NCBI RefSeq assembly: GCF_000346755.1
Contig: NZ_ANNV01000098.1
Coordinates: 1-64,000 of the forward strand
DNA from: Pseudomonas sp. CBZ-4
Lineage (GTDB): Bacteria; Pseudomonadota; Gammaproteobacteria; Pseudomonadales; Pseudomonadaceae
DNA: 64,000 nucleotides
Direction: 5' to 3'
A model generated the notes under the pieces. That model worked only from the letters and a program-made list of their open reading frames with translations. It did not search any database and was not told the DNA's origin. Each line of letters starts with the position of its first letter. Within the stretch, counting starts at the first letter, position 1. Below, piece by piece: positions 36,181 through 45,311 of the stretch. A program made the position numbers and the translations under genes.

Positions 36181-37059
36181 TCAGTGTTGTGAAGATTGTG
36201 CCTCGCTGACCAACCAATCCATTAAAGCCTCAAGCCCCTCCGACGGCGCCGTCCCCGGCGGGTACACCAGGTAATACCCCATCCCCGTCGGCACCCTCAA
36301 TTCAAACGGCATCACCAACCGCCCCGCCTTCACATCCTCGCCAATCAGCGCACTGTCGCCAATCGCCACTCCCGAGCCCTGGGACGCCACCGTCATCGCC
36401 AGATCCAGGGTTTCAAAATGATGCCCCTGGGCCAGGTTGCTCAAGTGCGTGTTCGCGGCTTTCAGCCACAACGCCCAATCGCGCTCGTCGCGCGTGGGGT
36501 GCAGCAGCACCTGTTGCTGCAAATCCAGCGGGCGCTGCAAGTCGCCGAGCAATGCGGGCGCGCAGACCGGTGTGAGTTGCTCATCGAACAAATGCCGCGC
36601 CTCGCCCGGTTGCTCGAAGATGGGCGCGTAGACCAGCGCCGCGTCGAATTGTTCGCGGCGAAAATCCACGCTGTAGGCCACGGTGGTGGTGAGTTCCACC
36701 GGCACGTCCGGGCGTTCCTTTTGCCATTGCATCAGGCGCGGCAGCAGCCAGCGCATCACGCAGGTGGAGGCCTTGAGTTGCAGGGTCTGGCGGCGACGGC
36801 CGATCTGTTCCACGGCGTCACCGATCAGGCCGAATACCTGCTGCGCGCGCAGTGACCATTCGCGGCCTTCGTCGGTGAGGCTCAAGCCGCGCGCCTGGCG
36901 TTGGAACAGGGCGTAGCCCAAATGGCTTTCCAGCCCGGCGATCTGCCGGCTCACCGCACCTTGGGTGATGTGCAGTTGCTCGGCGGCGCGGGTGAAATTG
37001 CAGCACTGCGCGGTAACCCAGAACGTGTGCAGCGCGGGCAGCGGTGGAAGGCGTTTCAT
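36181..37059 (-). CDS. LysR-family regulator (GcvA-like)
   Basis: A 292-aa regulator. MKRLPPLPALHTFWVTAQCCNFTRAAEQLHITQGAVSRQI is the GcvA-type start, followed by GLESHLGYALFQRQARGLSLT; the effector domain begins near residue 95. It is divergent from the 5-guanidino-2-oxopentanoate decarboxylase gene with a dyad between them, so it is the likely regulator of that operon. Confidence 0.9.
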   Translation of the reverse strand: MKRLPPLPALHTFWVTAQCCNFTRAAEQLHITQGAVSRQIAGLESHLGYALFQRQARGLSLTDEGREWSLRAQQVFGLIGDAVEQIGRRRQTLQLKASTCVMRWLLPRLMQWQKERPDVPVELTTTVAYSVDFRREQFDAALVYAPIFEQPGEARHLFDEQLTPVCAPALLGDLQRPLDLQQQVLLHPTRDERDWALWLKAANTHLSNLAQGHHFETLDLAMTVASQGSGVAIGDSALIGEDVKAGRLVMPFELRVPTGMGYYLVYPPGTAPSEGLEALMDWLVSEAQSSQH

Positions 37060-37067
37060 CGCGGTTC

Positions 37068-37090
37068 AGCCATGACGTGAGGACATGGCT
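37068..37090. promoter_or_regulatory. Candidate operator for the GcvA-like regulator
   Basis: AGCCATG-N9-CATGGCT, a perfect seven-base dyad nine bases from the regulator start, in the divergent promoter region. Confidence 0.45.
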
Positions 37091-37170
37091 AGTATGACTT
37101 TTTATCGATTGTTGCCGCTACCGGCCAACCGCTCCAATACCGCCTCGAATCCCTAACAAGAGCGACCTCA

Positions 37171-38796
37171 ATGGCGACCTGCGGCGAAGTATTGGTCAAC
37201 CTCCTCGAAGGCTACGGCGTGGACCAGGTGTTTGGCATCCCTGGCGTGCACACCGTGGAGTTGTATCGCGGCCTGGCCCGCTCGGGCATCCGTCACGTCA
37301 CCCCGCGCCACGAACAGGGCGCCGGTTTTATGGCCGACGGCTACGCGCGCACCAGCGGCAAGCCCGGTGTGTGTTTCATCATTACCGGCCCGGGCATGAC
37401 CAATATCACCACGGCCATGGGCCAGGCCTATGCCGACTCGATCCCGATGCTGGTGATTTCCAGCGTGCAATCGCGCAGCCAATTGGGCGGCGGGCGGGGC
37501 AAGTTGCATGAGCTGCCGAACCAGGGCGCGATGATGGCCGGGGTGGCGGCGTTCTCCCATACGGTGATGTCGGCAGCGGAGTTGCCCGGTGTGTTGGCGC
37601 GGGCGTTTGCGCTGTTCCAGGCTGGGCGACCGCGACCGGTGCACATCGAGATTCCACTGGATGTGCTGGTGGAAAACGCCGATGCGCTGCTGGGCAGTGA
37701 GCCGGCCAGCGTGGCGCGCGCAGGGGCCGCGCCGGCGGCGGTGAAGCAGATGAGCCAGTTGCTGGCGGCGGCCAAGCGGCCATTGATTTTGGCCGGTGGC
37801 GGCGCCATCGATGCAGCGCCCGCGTTGACCCAGCTTGCAGAAGCGCTTGGCGCGCCGGTCGCGCTGACGATCAACGCCAAGGGCATGTTGCCGTCGACCC
37901 ATCCGTTGCTGATCGGCTCGACCCAAACCCTGGTCGCCACCCGCGCCCTGGTGGCCGAAGCGGACGTGGTGCTGGCCATCGGCACCGAGCTGGCCGAGAC
38001 CGACTATGACGTCACCTTTGCCGGCGGCTTCAAGATCCCCGGCGCCTTGCTGCGTATCGATATCGACGCCGACCAGACCGTGCGCAACTACCCGCCGCAG
38101 GTGGCGTTGGTGGCCGACGCGCAGATCGCCGCCGAGGCGCTGCTACAGGCATTGAGCAGCCAGCCATTGGCACCGCGCGAAACCCACTGGGGCGCGCAGC
38201 GTGTCGCGCAATTGTGGGCGGAACTGGCGCCCACCTGGGACGCCGCCACCCGCGCGCAAACCCTGTTCCTCGACACCGTCCTGCAAGAGCTGCCCGCCGC
38301 CGTCATCGTCGGCGACTCCACCCAACCGGTGTACAGCGCCAACCTCACGCTGAACCTCGACCACCCGCGCCGCTGGTTCAACTCGTCCACCGGCTACGGC
38401 ACCCTGGGCTACGCATTGCCCGCCGCCATCGGCGCGTGGCTGGGGCGTGGCGACGGGCAACCGGTGGTGTGCCTGATCGGCGACGGCGGTCTGCAATTCA
38501 CCCTGGCGGAACTGGCCAGCGCCGTGGAAGCGCGCACGCCGATCATCGTGCTGCTGTGGAATAACCAGGGCTACGAAGAGATCAAGAAATACATGGTCAA
38601 CCGCGCCATCGAACCGGTCGGCGTGGACATCTACACCCCGGACTTTATCGGCGTGGCCCAGGCACTCGGTTGCACCGCCGAACGCATCCAGGGCATTGAG
38701 CATTTGCGCAGCGCCTTGCGCGCCGCCACGGATCGCCAGGGGCCGACGCTGATTGAAATCGACCAGACACTTTGGATGCAGGCGGTGGCGCAATGA
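37171..38796 (+). CDS. aruI: 5-guanidino-2-oxopentanoate decarboxylase (thiamine diphosphate enzyme)
   Basis: A 541-aa acetolactate-synthase-fold enzyme. The N-terminal PYR domain carries the catalytic Glu in TPRHEQGAGFMADGYAR near residue 50, and the C-terminal PP domain has the thiamine motif from GDGGLQF (about residue 437) to LLWNNQGY. It most resembles AruI, which decarboxylates the keto acid of arginine to 4-guanidinobutyraldehyde. Acetolactate synthase is less likely: there is no regulatory subunit gene, and an aldehyde dehydrogenase overlaps by four bases and would take the product. Confidence 0.82.
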   Translation: MATCGEVLVNLLEGYGVDQVFGIPGVHTVELYRGLARSGIRHVTPRHEQGAGFMADGYARTSGKPGVCFIITGPGMTNITTAMGQAYADSIPMLVISSVQSRSQLGGGRGKLHELPNQGAMMAGVAAFSHTVMSAAELPGVLARAFALFQAGRPRPVHIEIPLDVLVENADALLGSEPASVARAGAAPAAVKQMSQLLAAAKRPLILAGGGAIDAAPALTQLAEALGAPVALTINAKGMLPSTHPLLIGSTQTLVATRALVAEADVVLAIGTELAETDYDVTFAGGFKIPGALLRIDIDADQTVRNYPPQVALVADAQIAAEALLQALSSQPLAPRETHWGAQRVAQLWAELAPTWDAATRAQTLFLDTVLQELPAAVIVGDSTQPVYSANLTLNLDHPRRWFNSSTGYGTLGYALPAAIGAWLGRGDGQPVVCLIGDGGLQFTLAELASAVEARTPIIVLLWNNQGYEEIKKYMVNRAIEPVGVDIYTPDFIGVAQALGCTAERIQGIEHLRSALRAATDRQGPTLIEIDQTLWMQAVAQ

Positions 38797-40223
38797 ACGG
38801 TGTGTATATCAACGGTGAGTGGCGTGAAGGCAACCAGGTGCTGGAGGTGATCAACCCGGCCACCGAAGCGCTGCTGGCGCACGTCAGCGGGGGCGACGCC
38901 GCAGCGGTGACACTGGCGGTGGATGCCGCCAGTGCCGCCTTTGCCGACTGGTCGAAAAGCACCGGGCGTGATCGCGCCGCGCTGTTGCGCAAGATCGCCG
39001 AGGGCGTGGGCGCGCAGCGTGAACAACTGATGCACCTGCAATCGAGCAACAACGGCAAGCCGCTATTCGAAGCGGGTATCGATGTGGATGACGTGATCGC
39101 CACCTTCGAGTACTACGCCGCTATCGCCGAAGACATGGATGCCGAGCAAGACCGCCCAGTGGAACTGCCCAATACGGATTTCAGCGCACGTCTGCGCCGT
39201 GAACCCTGCGGCGTGGTCGGGCTGATCGTGCCGTGGAATTTCCCGATGGTGACCACCGCCTGGAAACTGGCACCGGCTCTCGCCGCCGGTTGCTGCGTGG
39301 TGCTCAAACCGTCGGAAGTCACGCCGCTGGCCGAACTGCAACTGGCGCGGATCATCGCCGACGCGGGCTTGCCGGCGGGCGTGTTCAACCTGGTATGCGG
39401 CACTGGCCTGGCGGTGGGCGCACCGCTGGCGGCGGACCCTCGGGTGGCGAAGATTTCCTTCACCGGCAGCAACGCGGTGGGCGTGCAGGTGATGCAACGC
39501 GCGGCCGAAACCATCAAGGGCGTGAGCCTGGAATTGGGCGGTAAATCTTCGCTACTGGTATTGGCCGATGCCGACCTCGACCTGGCCGTGGAGCTGGCGT
39601 GTGGCGGTGGCTTTTTCAATGCCGGGCAGATGTGTTCGGCGACCAGTCGTGTGTTGGTGGCTGACAATTTGGCGGACGAATTCCTACTGCGTTTGCAGCT
39701 TCGGGCTGAAGGCATTCGTGTCGCCGCCCCCTTTGCCGACGACGTGGAAATGGGCGCGCTGATCAACCGCGCGCAGTACCAGCGGGTGCTCGGGCATATC
39801 CAGCGCGGCATCAAGGACGGCGCACGGTTGCTGTGTGGCGGGGAGCGTCCGGCGGGGCTGGAGAAAGGCTTTTTCATTCGGCCGACGGTGTTCACCGAGG
39901 TGCCGCTGGACAGTGCGTTGTGGAACGAAGAAATCTTTGGCCCGGTGTTGTGTGTCAGACGTTTTGCCACTGAGGACGAGGCTGTTGCCTTGGCCAACGA
40001 CAGCGATTTCGGCCTGGTGGCCAGCGTGGTCAGTGGCGATGCCGACACCGCCGAGCGCGTGGCCAATGCCTTGCAGGCCGGGCTGGTGTGGATCAACGCG
40101 CCGCAGGTGATCTTCCCGCAGACGGCGTGGGGCGGCTACAAGCAGAGCAGCATCGGGAGAGAGCTGGGGCCGTGGGGGTTGGCGGCGTTTCAGGAGATCA
40201 AGCATGTGATCAGATCCATCTGA
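38793..40223 (+). CDS. Aldehyde dehydrogenase (probable 4-guanidinobutyraldehyde dehydrogenase)
   Basis: A 476-aa NAD(P)-dependent aldehyde dehydrogenase. Catalytic Glu247 is in LELGGKS and the nucleophile Cys281 in GQMCSATS; PWNFPMVTTAWKLAPALAAG forms the cofactor region. It is of the betaine-aldehyde/amino-aldehyde type. The ATG overlaps the decarboxylase stop (ATGA), so the pair is translationally coupled and it should oxidise 4-guanidinobutyraldehyde, as KauB does in the arginine transaminase pathway. The transaminase and guanidinobutyrase are not in the window. Confidence 0.87.
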   Translation: MNGVYINGEWREGNQVLEVINPATEALLAHVSGGDAAAVTLAVDAASAAFADWSKSTGRDRAALLRKIAEGVGAQREQLMHLQSSNNGKPLFEAGIDVDDVIATFEYYAAIAEDMDAEQDRPVELPNTDFSARLRREPCGVVGLIVPWNFPMVTTAWKLAPALAAGCCVVLKPSEVTPLAELQLARIIADAGLPAGVFNLVCGTGLAVGAPLAADPRVAKISFTGSNAVGVQVMQRAAETIKGVSLELGGKSSLLVLADADLDLAVELACGGGFFNAGQMCSATSRVLVADNLADEFLLRLQLRAEGIRVAAPFADDVEMGALINRAQYQRVLGHIQRGIKDGARLLCGGERPAGLEKGFFIRPTVFTEVPLDSALWNEEIFGPVLCVRRFATEDEAVALANDSDFGLVASVVSGDADTAERVANALQAGLVWINAPQVIFPQTAWGGYKQSSIGRELGPWGLAAFQEIKHVIRSI

Positions 40224-40257
40224 CACCGAAAATCCCCCTGTGAAATGAGGAACAACT

Positions 40258-40345
40258 GTGGGAGCTGGCTTGCCTGCGATAGCGGTGTATCAGTCGCTGG
40301 AGATGTTGACTGATGGACCGCTATCGCAGGCAAGCCAGCTCCCAC
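40258..40345. repeat. REP inverted pair (REPIN)
   Basis: GTGGGAGCTGGCTTGCC arms at 40258-40280 and 40318-40345, in the 256-base gap between the aldehyde dehydrogenase and transporter genes. Nothing else is recognisable in this gap. Confidence 0.9.
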
Positions 40346-40479
40346 ATAAACCAGTTTCCACATTTAGAGAAGTGGTGTTTCAGAGACCCGCATTTTTTCA
40401 ATAGTGCCTGCGACTTTCTCATTTGCCCCCCCTGCCCCGCCCATGGCCTGATTCGCCCTCGCTCATTCAAGGCAGGCCC

Positions 40480-41667
40480 ATGGAAAACGTTCAGGCAAAA
40501 CCCACCACCGCCGTTTGGCTGATGATCAGCGTGGTGCTGGTCGCCCTTAACCTGCGTCCGTCGATGGCGGCCGTGGGCCCGTTGCTGTCGTCGATTCGTG
40601 GCGATGTGCCGCTGAGTTTCAGCAGCGCCGCGCTGCTGACCATGTTGCCGGTGATGGCCATGGGGCTGGCGATGTTTTTTGGCATGGGCGTGGCCAGGCG
40701 CCTCGGTGAGCACCGCAGCATTGTGCTGTCGCTGGTGGTGATTGGCGTGGCGACGCTGTCGCGGCTGTTCCTGGATTCGGCGCTGGAGCTGATCGTCAGC
40801 GCGATTGCCGCCGGGGTCGGGATTGCCTTGATCCAGGCGTTGATGCCGGCGCTGATCAAGTCGCGGTTCAGCGCCAACGTTTCGCTGTTCATGGGTTTGT
40901 ACGTGACCGCCATCATGGGCGGCGCGGCGCTGGCGGCGTCGTTCGCGCCGTTCGTGCAGGTGCAGACCGGCAGCTGGCGGATCGGCCTGGCGGTGTGGGC
41001 GGTGCTCGCCGGGTTGGCGCTGGTGTTCTGGTACGCGCAACGCGCGGCATTGCCGCCGTTGCCACAGGCCGGTTCCGCTCAGCAGGAGTCGTTTTTCGGC
41101 AACCGGCGCGCCTGGCTGCTGGCGATCTTTTTTGGTCTCGGTACGGCGTCCTACACCTGCGTACTCGCCTGGCTGGCGCCGTACTACGTGGAGCAAGGCT
41201 GGAGTGAACAGAACGCCGGTTTGCTGCTGGGCTTTTTGACCGCGATGGAAGTGGTCTCCGGCCTGGTCACCCCGGCCATCGCCAACCGGCGCCAGGATAA
41301 ACGCGGCGTGGTCGCGGTGCTGCTGGTGCTGATCATCCTCGGCTTCTGCGGCCTGATCCTCAGCCCGCAACACCTCAGCCTGTTGTGGCCGTGCCTGCTG
41401 GGCCTGGGCATTGGCGGCCTGTTCCCGATGAGCCTGATCCTGTCCCTCGACCACCTGGACAACCCGCGCCGCGCCGGCGGCCTGACGGCCTTTGTGCAAG
41501 GTATCGGCTACCTGATCGCGGGCTTGTCACCGCTGATCGCCGGGATGATCCGTGACCAGTTGGGCAGCTTCGAATGGGCCTGGTGGGCGCTGACGGCGGT
41601 GGTGGTGGTGATGCTGCTGATCGTCACACGCTTCAATCCCCAGCATTACGCGCGGCATATCCGCTGA
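40480..41667 (+). CDS. CynX/NimT-family MFS transporter
   Basis: A 395-aa major facilitator protein with 12 predicted membrane helices. It opens with AVWLMISVVLVALNLRPSMAAVGPLL, a hallmark of the CynX/NimT (cyanate/nitroimidazole) family. GRRLGEHR-type basic loop appears as ARRLGEHR after helix 3. Substrate cannot be inferred. A REP pair separates it from the upstream dehydrogenase, so it may have its own promoter. The start is the ATG following GGCAGGCCC; an upstream frame start lacks support. Confidence 0.87.
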   Translation: MENVQAKPTTAVWLMISVVLVALNLRPSMAAVGPLLSSIRGDVPLSFSSAALLTMLPVMAMGLAMFFGMGVARRLGEHRSIVLSLVVIGVATLSRLFLDSALELIVSAIAAGVGIALIQALMPALIKSRFSANVSLFMGLYVTAIMGGAALAASFAPFVQVQTGSWRIGLAVWAVLAGLALVFWYAQRAALPPLPQAGSAQQESFFGNRRAWLLAIFFGLGTASYTCVLAWLAPYYVEQGWSEQNAGLLLGFLTAMEVVSGLVTPAIANRRQDKRGVVAVLLVLIILGFCGLILSPQHLSLLWPCLLGLGIGGLFPMSLILSLDHLDNPRRAGGLTAFVQGIGYLIAGLSPLIAGMIRDQLGSFEWAWWALTAVVVVMLLIVTRFNPQHYARHIR

Positions 41668-41804
41668 GGTCGTGTTGCTAACAGTATTTGTCCCACGCCA
41701 AACATAGAATCGCCCTACAGAGCTTTCTAATGGCACGACCGTTCCGTTAAGCTTTTGCGCTGTCTTGTACTGAGTTCGGTACAACGGGTTTACGGACGAA
41801 ACCG

Positions 41805-42740
41805 ATGTTAAACAGTAACTTGCTCAGAAAGCTCGATATGCAGGACCTGATGGTGTTTATCGCCGTCTACGACCAGAGCAGCGTTACCGATGTGTCCGAA
41901 ACGTTGTTCGTCAGCCAGTCCACCGTGAGCTACAGCCTGAAGAAACTGCGCACCAGTTTTGAAGATGAGTTGTTTATCAACACGCGGGCGGGCATGCGTC
42001 CGACGTACAAGGCCACCAGCATGTATGGCCATGTGCAGAAGATCCTCGAAAGCATCAACCTGTGCCACGCCGGTGGCCAGGCGTTCGATCCGACGCAAAA
42101 GGCGGTGACCTTCAATGTGTGCGCGCCGGAATACTTCGAACAGTTGATCCTGCCGCGCCTGCTGAAGACCTTCGACCGCGCCGACCTGCCGGTGATCGTC
42201 AATGTGCAGAAGCTGGAAACCGACATCCCCGCCGACGACCTGCGTGAAGGCCGCCTGGACCTGGTGATCTGCTTCGGCCCGAACTTTCACCGCGCCCACA
42301 AAGACTTCAAGACGCAGATGCTGCTGGAAGACGACCTGGTGTGTGTGTTCGACAAGCGCTCAGCGCCGAGGGAGCCGGCGTTCAGCCTGCAATCCTTTGT
42401 CGAACGGCGCCATGTGTTTCCCACGCCGTGGACGTCCGACACCAACATGATCGACGGCTGGCTGGGGCGCCAGGCCCACAAGCGCCAGGTGATCGCCCGC
42501 GCCAACAGCTACGGCGCGGCGCTGAAGATGATCACCGGCACTGACTTCATCGTGACCCTGCCGCGCCGCGTGCAAAAACTGCTGGCACCGGCCAGCGTGT
42601 TTGGCCATTGCGAAGCGCCCAACGGGTTGCCGGGGTTCACCCTGGACATGCAGTGGAATGAAACCAGTGAACAGGACAGTGCCAATACCTGGTTTCGTGA
42701 GCAGGTGGTGAAGGTGTGCGCGGATCAGGGCTTGTTGTAA
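41805..42740 (+). CDS. LysR-family regulator
   Basis: A 311-aa LysR regulator with an N-terminal helix-turn-helix (SVTDVSETLFVSQSTVSYSLKKLR) and an effector domain from about residue 90. Its sequence FDPTQKAVTFNVCAPEYFEQLILPRLL fits the group with strongly conserved FxP effector domains. It is downstream of the transporter in the same direction and its target is not evident. Confidence 0.88.
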   Translation: MLNSNLLRKLDMQDLMVFIAVYDQSSVTDVSETLFVSQSTVSYSLKKLRTSFEDELFINTRAGMRPTYKATSMYGHVQKILESINLCHAGGQAFDPTQKAVTFNVCAPEYFEQLILPRLLKTFDRADLPVIVNVQKLETDIPADDLREGRLDLVICFGPNFHRAHKDFKTQMLLEDDLVCVFDKRSAPREPAFSLQSFVERRHVFPTPWTSDTNMIDGWLGRQAHKRQVIARANSYGAALKMITGTDFIVTLPRRVQKLLAPASVFGHCEAPNGLPGFTLDMQWNETSEQDSANTWFREQVVKVCADQGLL

Positions 42741-42744
42741 TCCA

Positions 42745-43107
42745 TCAGCCGATGGCGACTTTGCTGTAGGAATCGCGATCCATGTCTACCAGCAGGACAC
42801 TCAGCTGAACCTGGATACCCTCTGGCCAGTCGCCCAGATCCTGCAAGGCTGCCAGCAGGCTTTCCGACAACTGCTTCTTGACCTGCGGCGAGCGACCGCT
42901 GAGCAGTGACAACTTCACCGCGACAAAGCCGCGTGGATCGAGGGACGTGCCCACCTGGAAAGTCTCAACCTTGACCGCTCGACTTTTGATATCGAATTCG
43001 GACCCGAACTGGCCAGACACCATCAGCACGTTATTGAGCCGCAACAGGGTTTTCTCAACGGCAAGGCCTGTCAGGTTGGCGGTGTATTCCAGGTGCAGGT
43101 GTGGCAT
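42745..43107 (-). CDS. 5-carboxymethyl-2-hydroxymuconate isomerase family protein
   Basis: A 120-aa CHMI/HpcD-family tautomerase. MPHLHLEYTANL places Pro2 as the catalytic base after Met removal, and GFVAVKLSLLSGRSP is the conserved family block. In homoprotocatechuate degradation the enzyme isomerises CHM, but no other hpc/hpa genes are here, so the substrate is uncertain. It is 55 bases downstream of a LysR gene on the same strand. Confidence 0.87.
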   Translation of the reverse strand: MPHLHLEYTANLTGLAVEKTLLRLNNVLMVSGQFGSEFDIKSRAVKVETFQVGTSLDPRGFVAVKLSLLSGRSPQVKKQLSESLLAALQDLGDWPEGIQVQLSVLLVDMDRDSYSKVAIG

Positions 43108-43162
43108 GGGTGGCTCCGAGACAAACGTGGGAAGATTCCTAGATATATCACGGATAAAACCC

Positions 43163-44086
43163 TCAGGCTTGGCTTGCCTGCCCCCGGTCACTCATAAACG
43201 CTTCCAGCCGTGAGCGCACCCAGCGCTCGGCCGGGTCGGTGTCCACATGGCTGAGCCAGACCATGGACAAATCCAGGGTCGGCGTCTCGAACGGAAACGG
43301 CTCACAAAACAAGTGGCCCGACACGGCCATAGCCTCGGCGGTGTAGTCCGGCAGGCTGGCGATCAGGTCGGTGCCGGCCAGCAGCGCCGGCAACGCGCTG
43401 TATTGCGGCACCGACAACACCACCTGGCGCTTGCGACCGATTTCCGCCAGCCACTCATCGGCAAAACCCGACACGTTGGCGGTGTGGGACACCAGCACAT
43501 GGGGGCGTGAGCAATATTCATCGAGGGTCAGCGGTGTGTCGGACGCGTCGGCACGCAGGATGCGCGGGAGGATATGGCGCAGCAGCTTGCGCTTGGCATT
43601 CGCCGGCAGGCCACGGGTCTGGGTGATGCCCACGGTGATGTCACCGGACGCGAGCAGATCGGGAATGCGCCAGTAGTCCACATGCTGCACCACGAACACC
43701 ACATTCGGCGCTTCCTGGCGCAAGCTGCGCAGCAACGGTGGCAACAGGCCAAACTCGACATCATCGGACAGGCCGATGCGAAAGGTCATGGTGCTGATGG
43801 ACGGGTCGAAGTCGTGGGTCAGGCTCAAGGCCGACGACAGCGAATCCAGGGCCGGCGACAGGTGCTGGATGATTTCCTCGGCGCGCGCCGTGGGTTCCAT
43901 GCGGTGGCCGACGCGAATGAACAGCGGGTCGTTGAACAAGGTGCGCAAACGGTTGAGCGCCGAACTGATGGTGGGCTGGCCGAGAAACAGCTTTTCGGCG
44001 ACCCGCGTGACGTTGCGCTCCAGCATCAGTGCTTCGAAGACCACCATCAGGTTGATGTCGGCCTTGCGTAATTCATTGCGATTCAT
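43163..44086 (-). CDS. LysR-family regulator
   Basis: A 307-aa LysR regulator with MNRNELRKADINLMVVFEALMLERNVTR and EKLFLGQPTISSALNRLR at the N-terminus, typical of the NodD/LeuO-like group. The start is MNRNELR with an upstream purine-rich site. It precedes the CHMI-family gene on the same strand and may regulate it or a divergent unit. Confidence 0.9.
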   Translation of the reverse strand: MNRNELRKADINLMVVFEALMLERNVTRVAEKLFLGQPTISSALNRLRTLFNDPLFIRVGHRMEPTARAEEIIQHLSPALDSLSSALSLTHDFDPSISTMTFRIGLSDDVEFGLLPPLLRSLRQEAPNVVFVVQHVDYWRIPDLLASGDITVGITQTRGLPANAKRKLLRHILPRILRADASDTPLTLDEYCSRPHVLVSHTANVSGFADEWLAEIGRKRQVVLSVPQYSALPALLAGTDLIASLPDYTAEAMAVSGHLFCEPFPFETPTLDLSMVWLSHVDTDPAERWVRSRLEAFMSDRGQASQA

Positions 44087-44214
44087 CGGCGCCTGCCCCT
44101 TCCCCAAGACAAGCCGCAGTTTAGAAAGCCCGTGGGGCTGCGTCTATGTGCACACTGTTCATCGGAGGGCTTTGGGACTATAAATCAGCTTTCCCGGGTC
44201 ACAGGAACACCATC

Positions 44215-44394
44215 GTGCTGGTCATTATTGCCTTGGCCATTGTCGTGGCCGGGTTCTGCCTGTGGGTTATCCGATTTGTCGCACACCCCACGGTGAGGAC
44301 ATTGCTGCGGGTATTTGTCGGTTTGTGCCTGGCGGCACTGTTAGCTTTCCTGGTGCTGGCCTGGGGGTTTCCCATTGCGCTGTTGGTCTCATAA
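44215..44394 (+). CDS. Small membrane protein, 59 aa
   Basis: Two hydrophobic helices (VLVIIALAIVVAGFCLWVI and LLRVFVGLCLAALLAFLVLA) joined by a short basic loop (RFVAHPTVRT). The start is GTG with AGGAAC eight bases upstream; an ATG at 44146 would add 23 polar residues with no ribosome site. Unknown function; it is 40 bases upstream of the VOC gene. Confidence 0.6.
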   Translation: MLVIIALAIVVAGFCLWVIRFVAHPTVRTLLRVFVGLCLAALLAFLVLAWGFPIALLVS

Positions 44395-44434
44395 CCCAAC
44401 TTACTGTCACTCTTTGAGCAAGGAACGCTGAATC

Positions 44435-44827
44435 ATGAAATTTGCGTACACCATCCTCTACGTGCCCGACGTGGCCGCCTCCCTGGAATTTTTCGAAAAG
44501 GCCTTCGGTTTCAGTCGCCGTTTCCTGCATGAGTCGGGGACGTACGGTGAGCTGGAAACCGGTGAGACCACCCTTTCGTTTGCCGCGCATGAACTGGGCG
44601 AGATGAATTTCAAGGGCGGGCATGTGCAGGCGCATGCGTCCAAACAACCCTTGGGCATGGAGGTGGGGTTTGTGACTGAAGATGTGCTTGTCGCCCATGC
44701 CAACGCTCTTGCGCAGGGCGCCACCGAGTTGTCGGCCCCGAGCGCCAAGCCTTGGGGGCAAGTGGTGTCTTATGTGCGTTGCCCGGATGGCACATTGGTG
44801 GAGCTGTGTACCCCCATTCAGGGCTGA
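44435..44827 (+). CDS. VOC (glyoxalase/bleomycin resistance)-family protein
   Basis: A 130-aa vicinal-oxygen-chelate protein with two beta-alpha-beta-beta-beta modules. Opening KFAYTILYVPDVAASLEFFEKAFG, then the C-terminal WGQVVSYVRCPDGTLVELCTP with the metal-ligand Glu. Complete length for one VOC monomer. Substrate unknown. Confidence 0.88.
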   Translation: MKFAYTILYVPDVAASLEFFEKAFGFSRRFLHESGTYGELETGETTLSFAAHELGEMNFKGGHVQAHASKQPLGMEVGFVTEDVLVAHANALAQGATELSAPSAKPWGQVVSYVRCPDGTLVELCTPIQG

Positions 44828-44840
44828 ACATAGAGCCCCT

Positions 44841-44943
44841 GTGGGAGCTGGCTTGCCTGCGATGGCGGAGGGTCAGCCAATGAATTCATAGCTGACCCTC
44901 CGCTATCGCGGGCAAGCCCGCTCCCACACAAGCCAGCTCCCAC
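44841..44943. repeat. REP pair plus partial third copy
   Basis: Core GTGGGAGCTGGCTTGCC at 44841, inverted GCGGGC-type partner ending at 44927, directly followed by a partial copy AAGCCAGCTCCCAC ending at 44943. Both REP variants are thus mixed in one element. Confidence 0.9.
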
Positions 44944-44969
44944 AGGAATGACCTTCGCTGTCTGACGGA

Positions 44970-45113
44970 TCAGGGCTTGAGCGGCCGCTCCTGATCCCGT
45001 TCGGAAAGTTCTGTACCGTCATCCGGATGCTTCCAGGTCTGTGGCTTTTCTTCCTCTCGTCGCCGAGGCTGCTCAGCCTTTGGCGCTTCCCGTGGTTTCT
45101 GTTCGTCAGTCAT
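44970..45113 (-). CDS. Small charged protein, 47 aa
   Basis: Reads MTDEQKPREAPKAEQPRRRE and ends RDQERPLKP, very rich in Glu, Lys, Arg and Pro, without hydrophobic segments. GGAG stands six bases before the ATG; an ATG two codons upstream is too close to it. It is probably an intrinsically disordered protein of unknown function. Confidence 0.6.
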   Translation of the reverse strand: MTDEQKPREAPKAEQPRRREEEKPQTWKHPDDGTELSERDQERPLKP

Positions 45114-45311
45114 GTCCATCTCCTGTCCTTAAGAATGGGTCGCACCTTCAAGCATAGAACAGGGCCGGCCTTTTCGACGGGTCTGGCGATTGATAGCCAA
45201 TGCGCATTAATCCATCCAAAATTGTCACTTATCATTTCTAAATGTGTCAGCCACTATCCTAGGTCTTAGGCGAAACAAGCACTTCAAAAAGAACGCTGGA
45301 GACACAAAACC

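Noticed and set aside
40480..41667. cynX as part of the cyanate operon
   Set aside because: The CynX/NimT-type transporter is about 10 kb from cynTS and separated by other operons, so family membership is kept but a cyanate role is not claimed.
41668..41804. Riboswitch or small RNA upstream of the LysR gene
   Set aside because: No conserved structural pattern I could recognise in this 137-base gap; looks like an ordinary promoter region.
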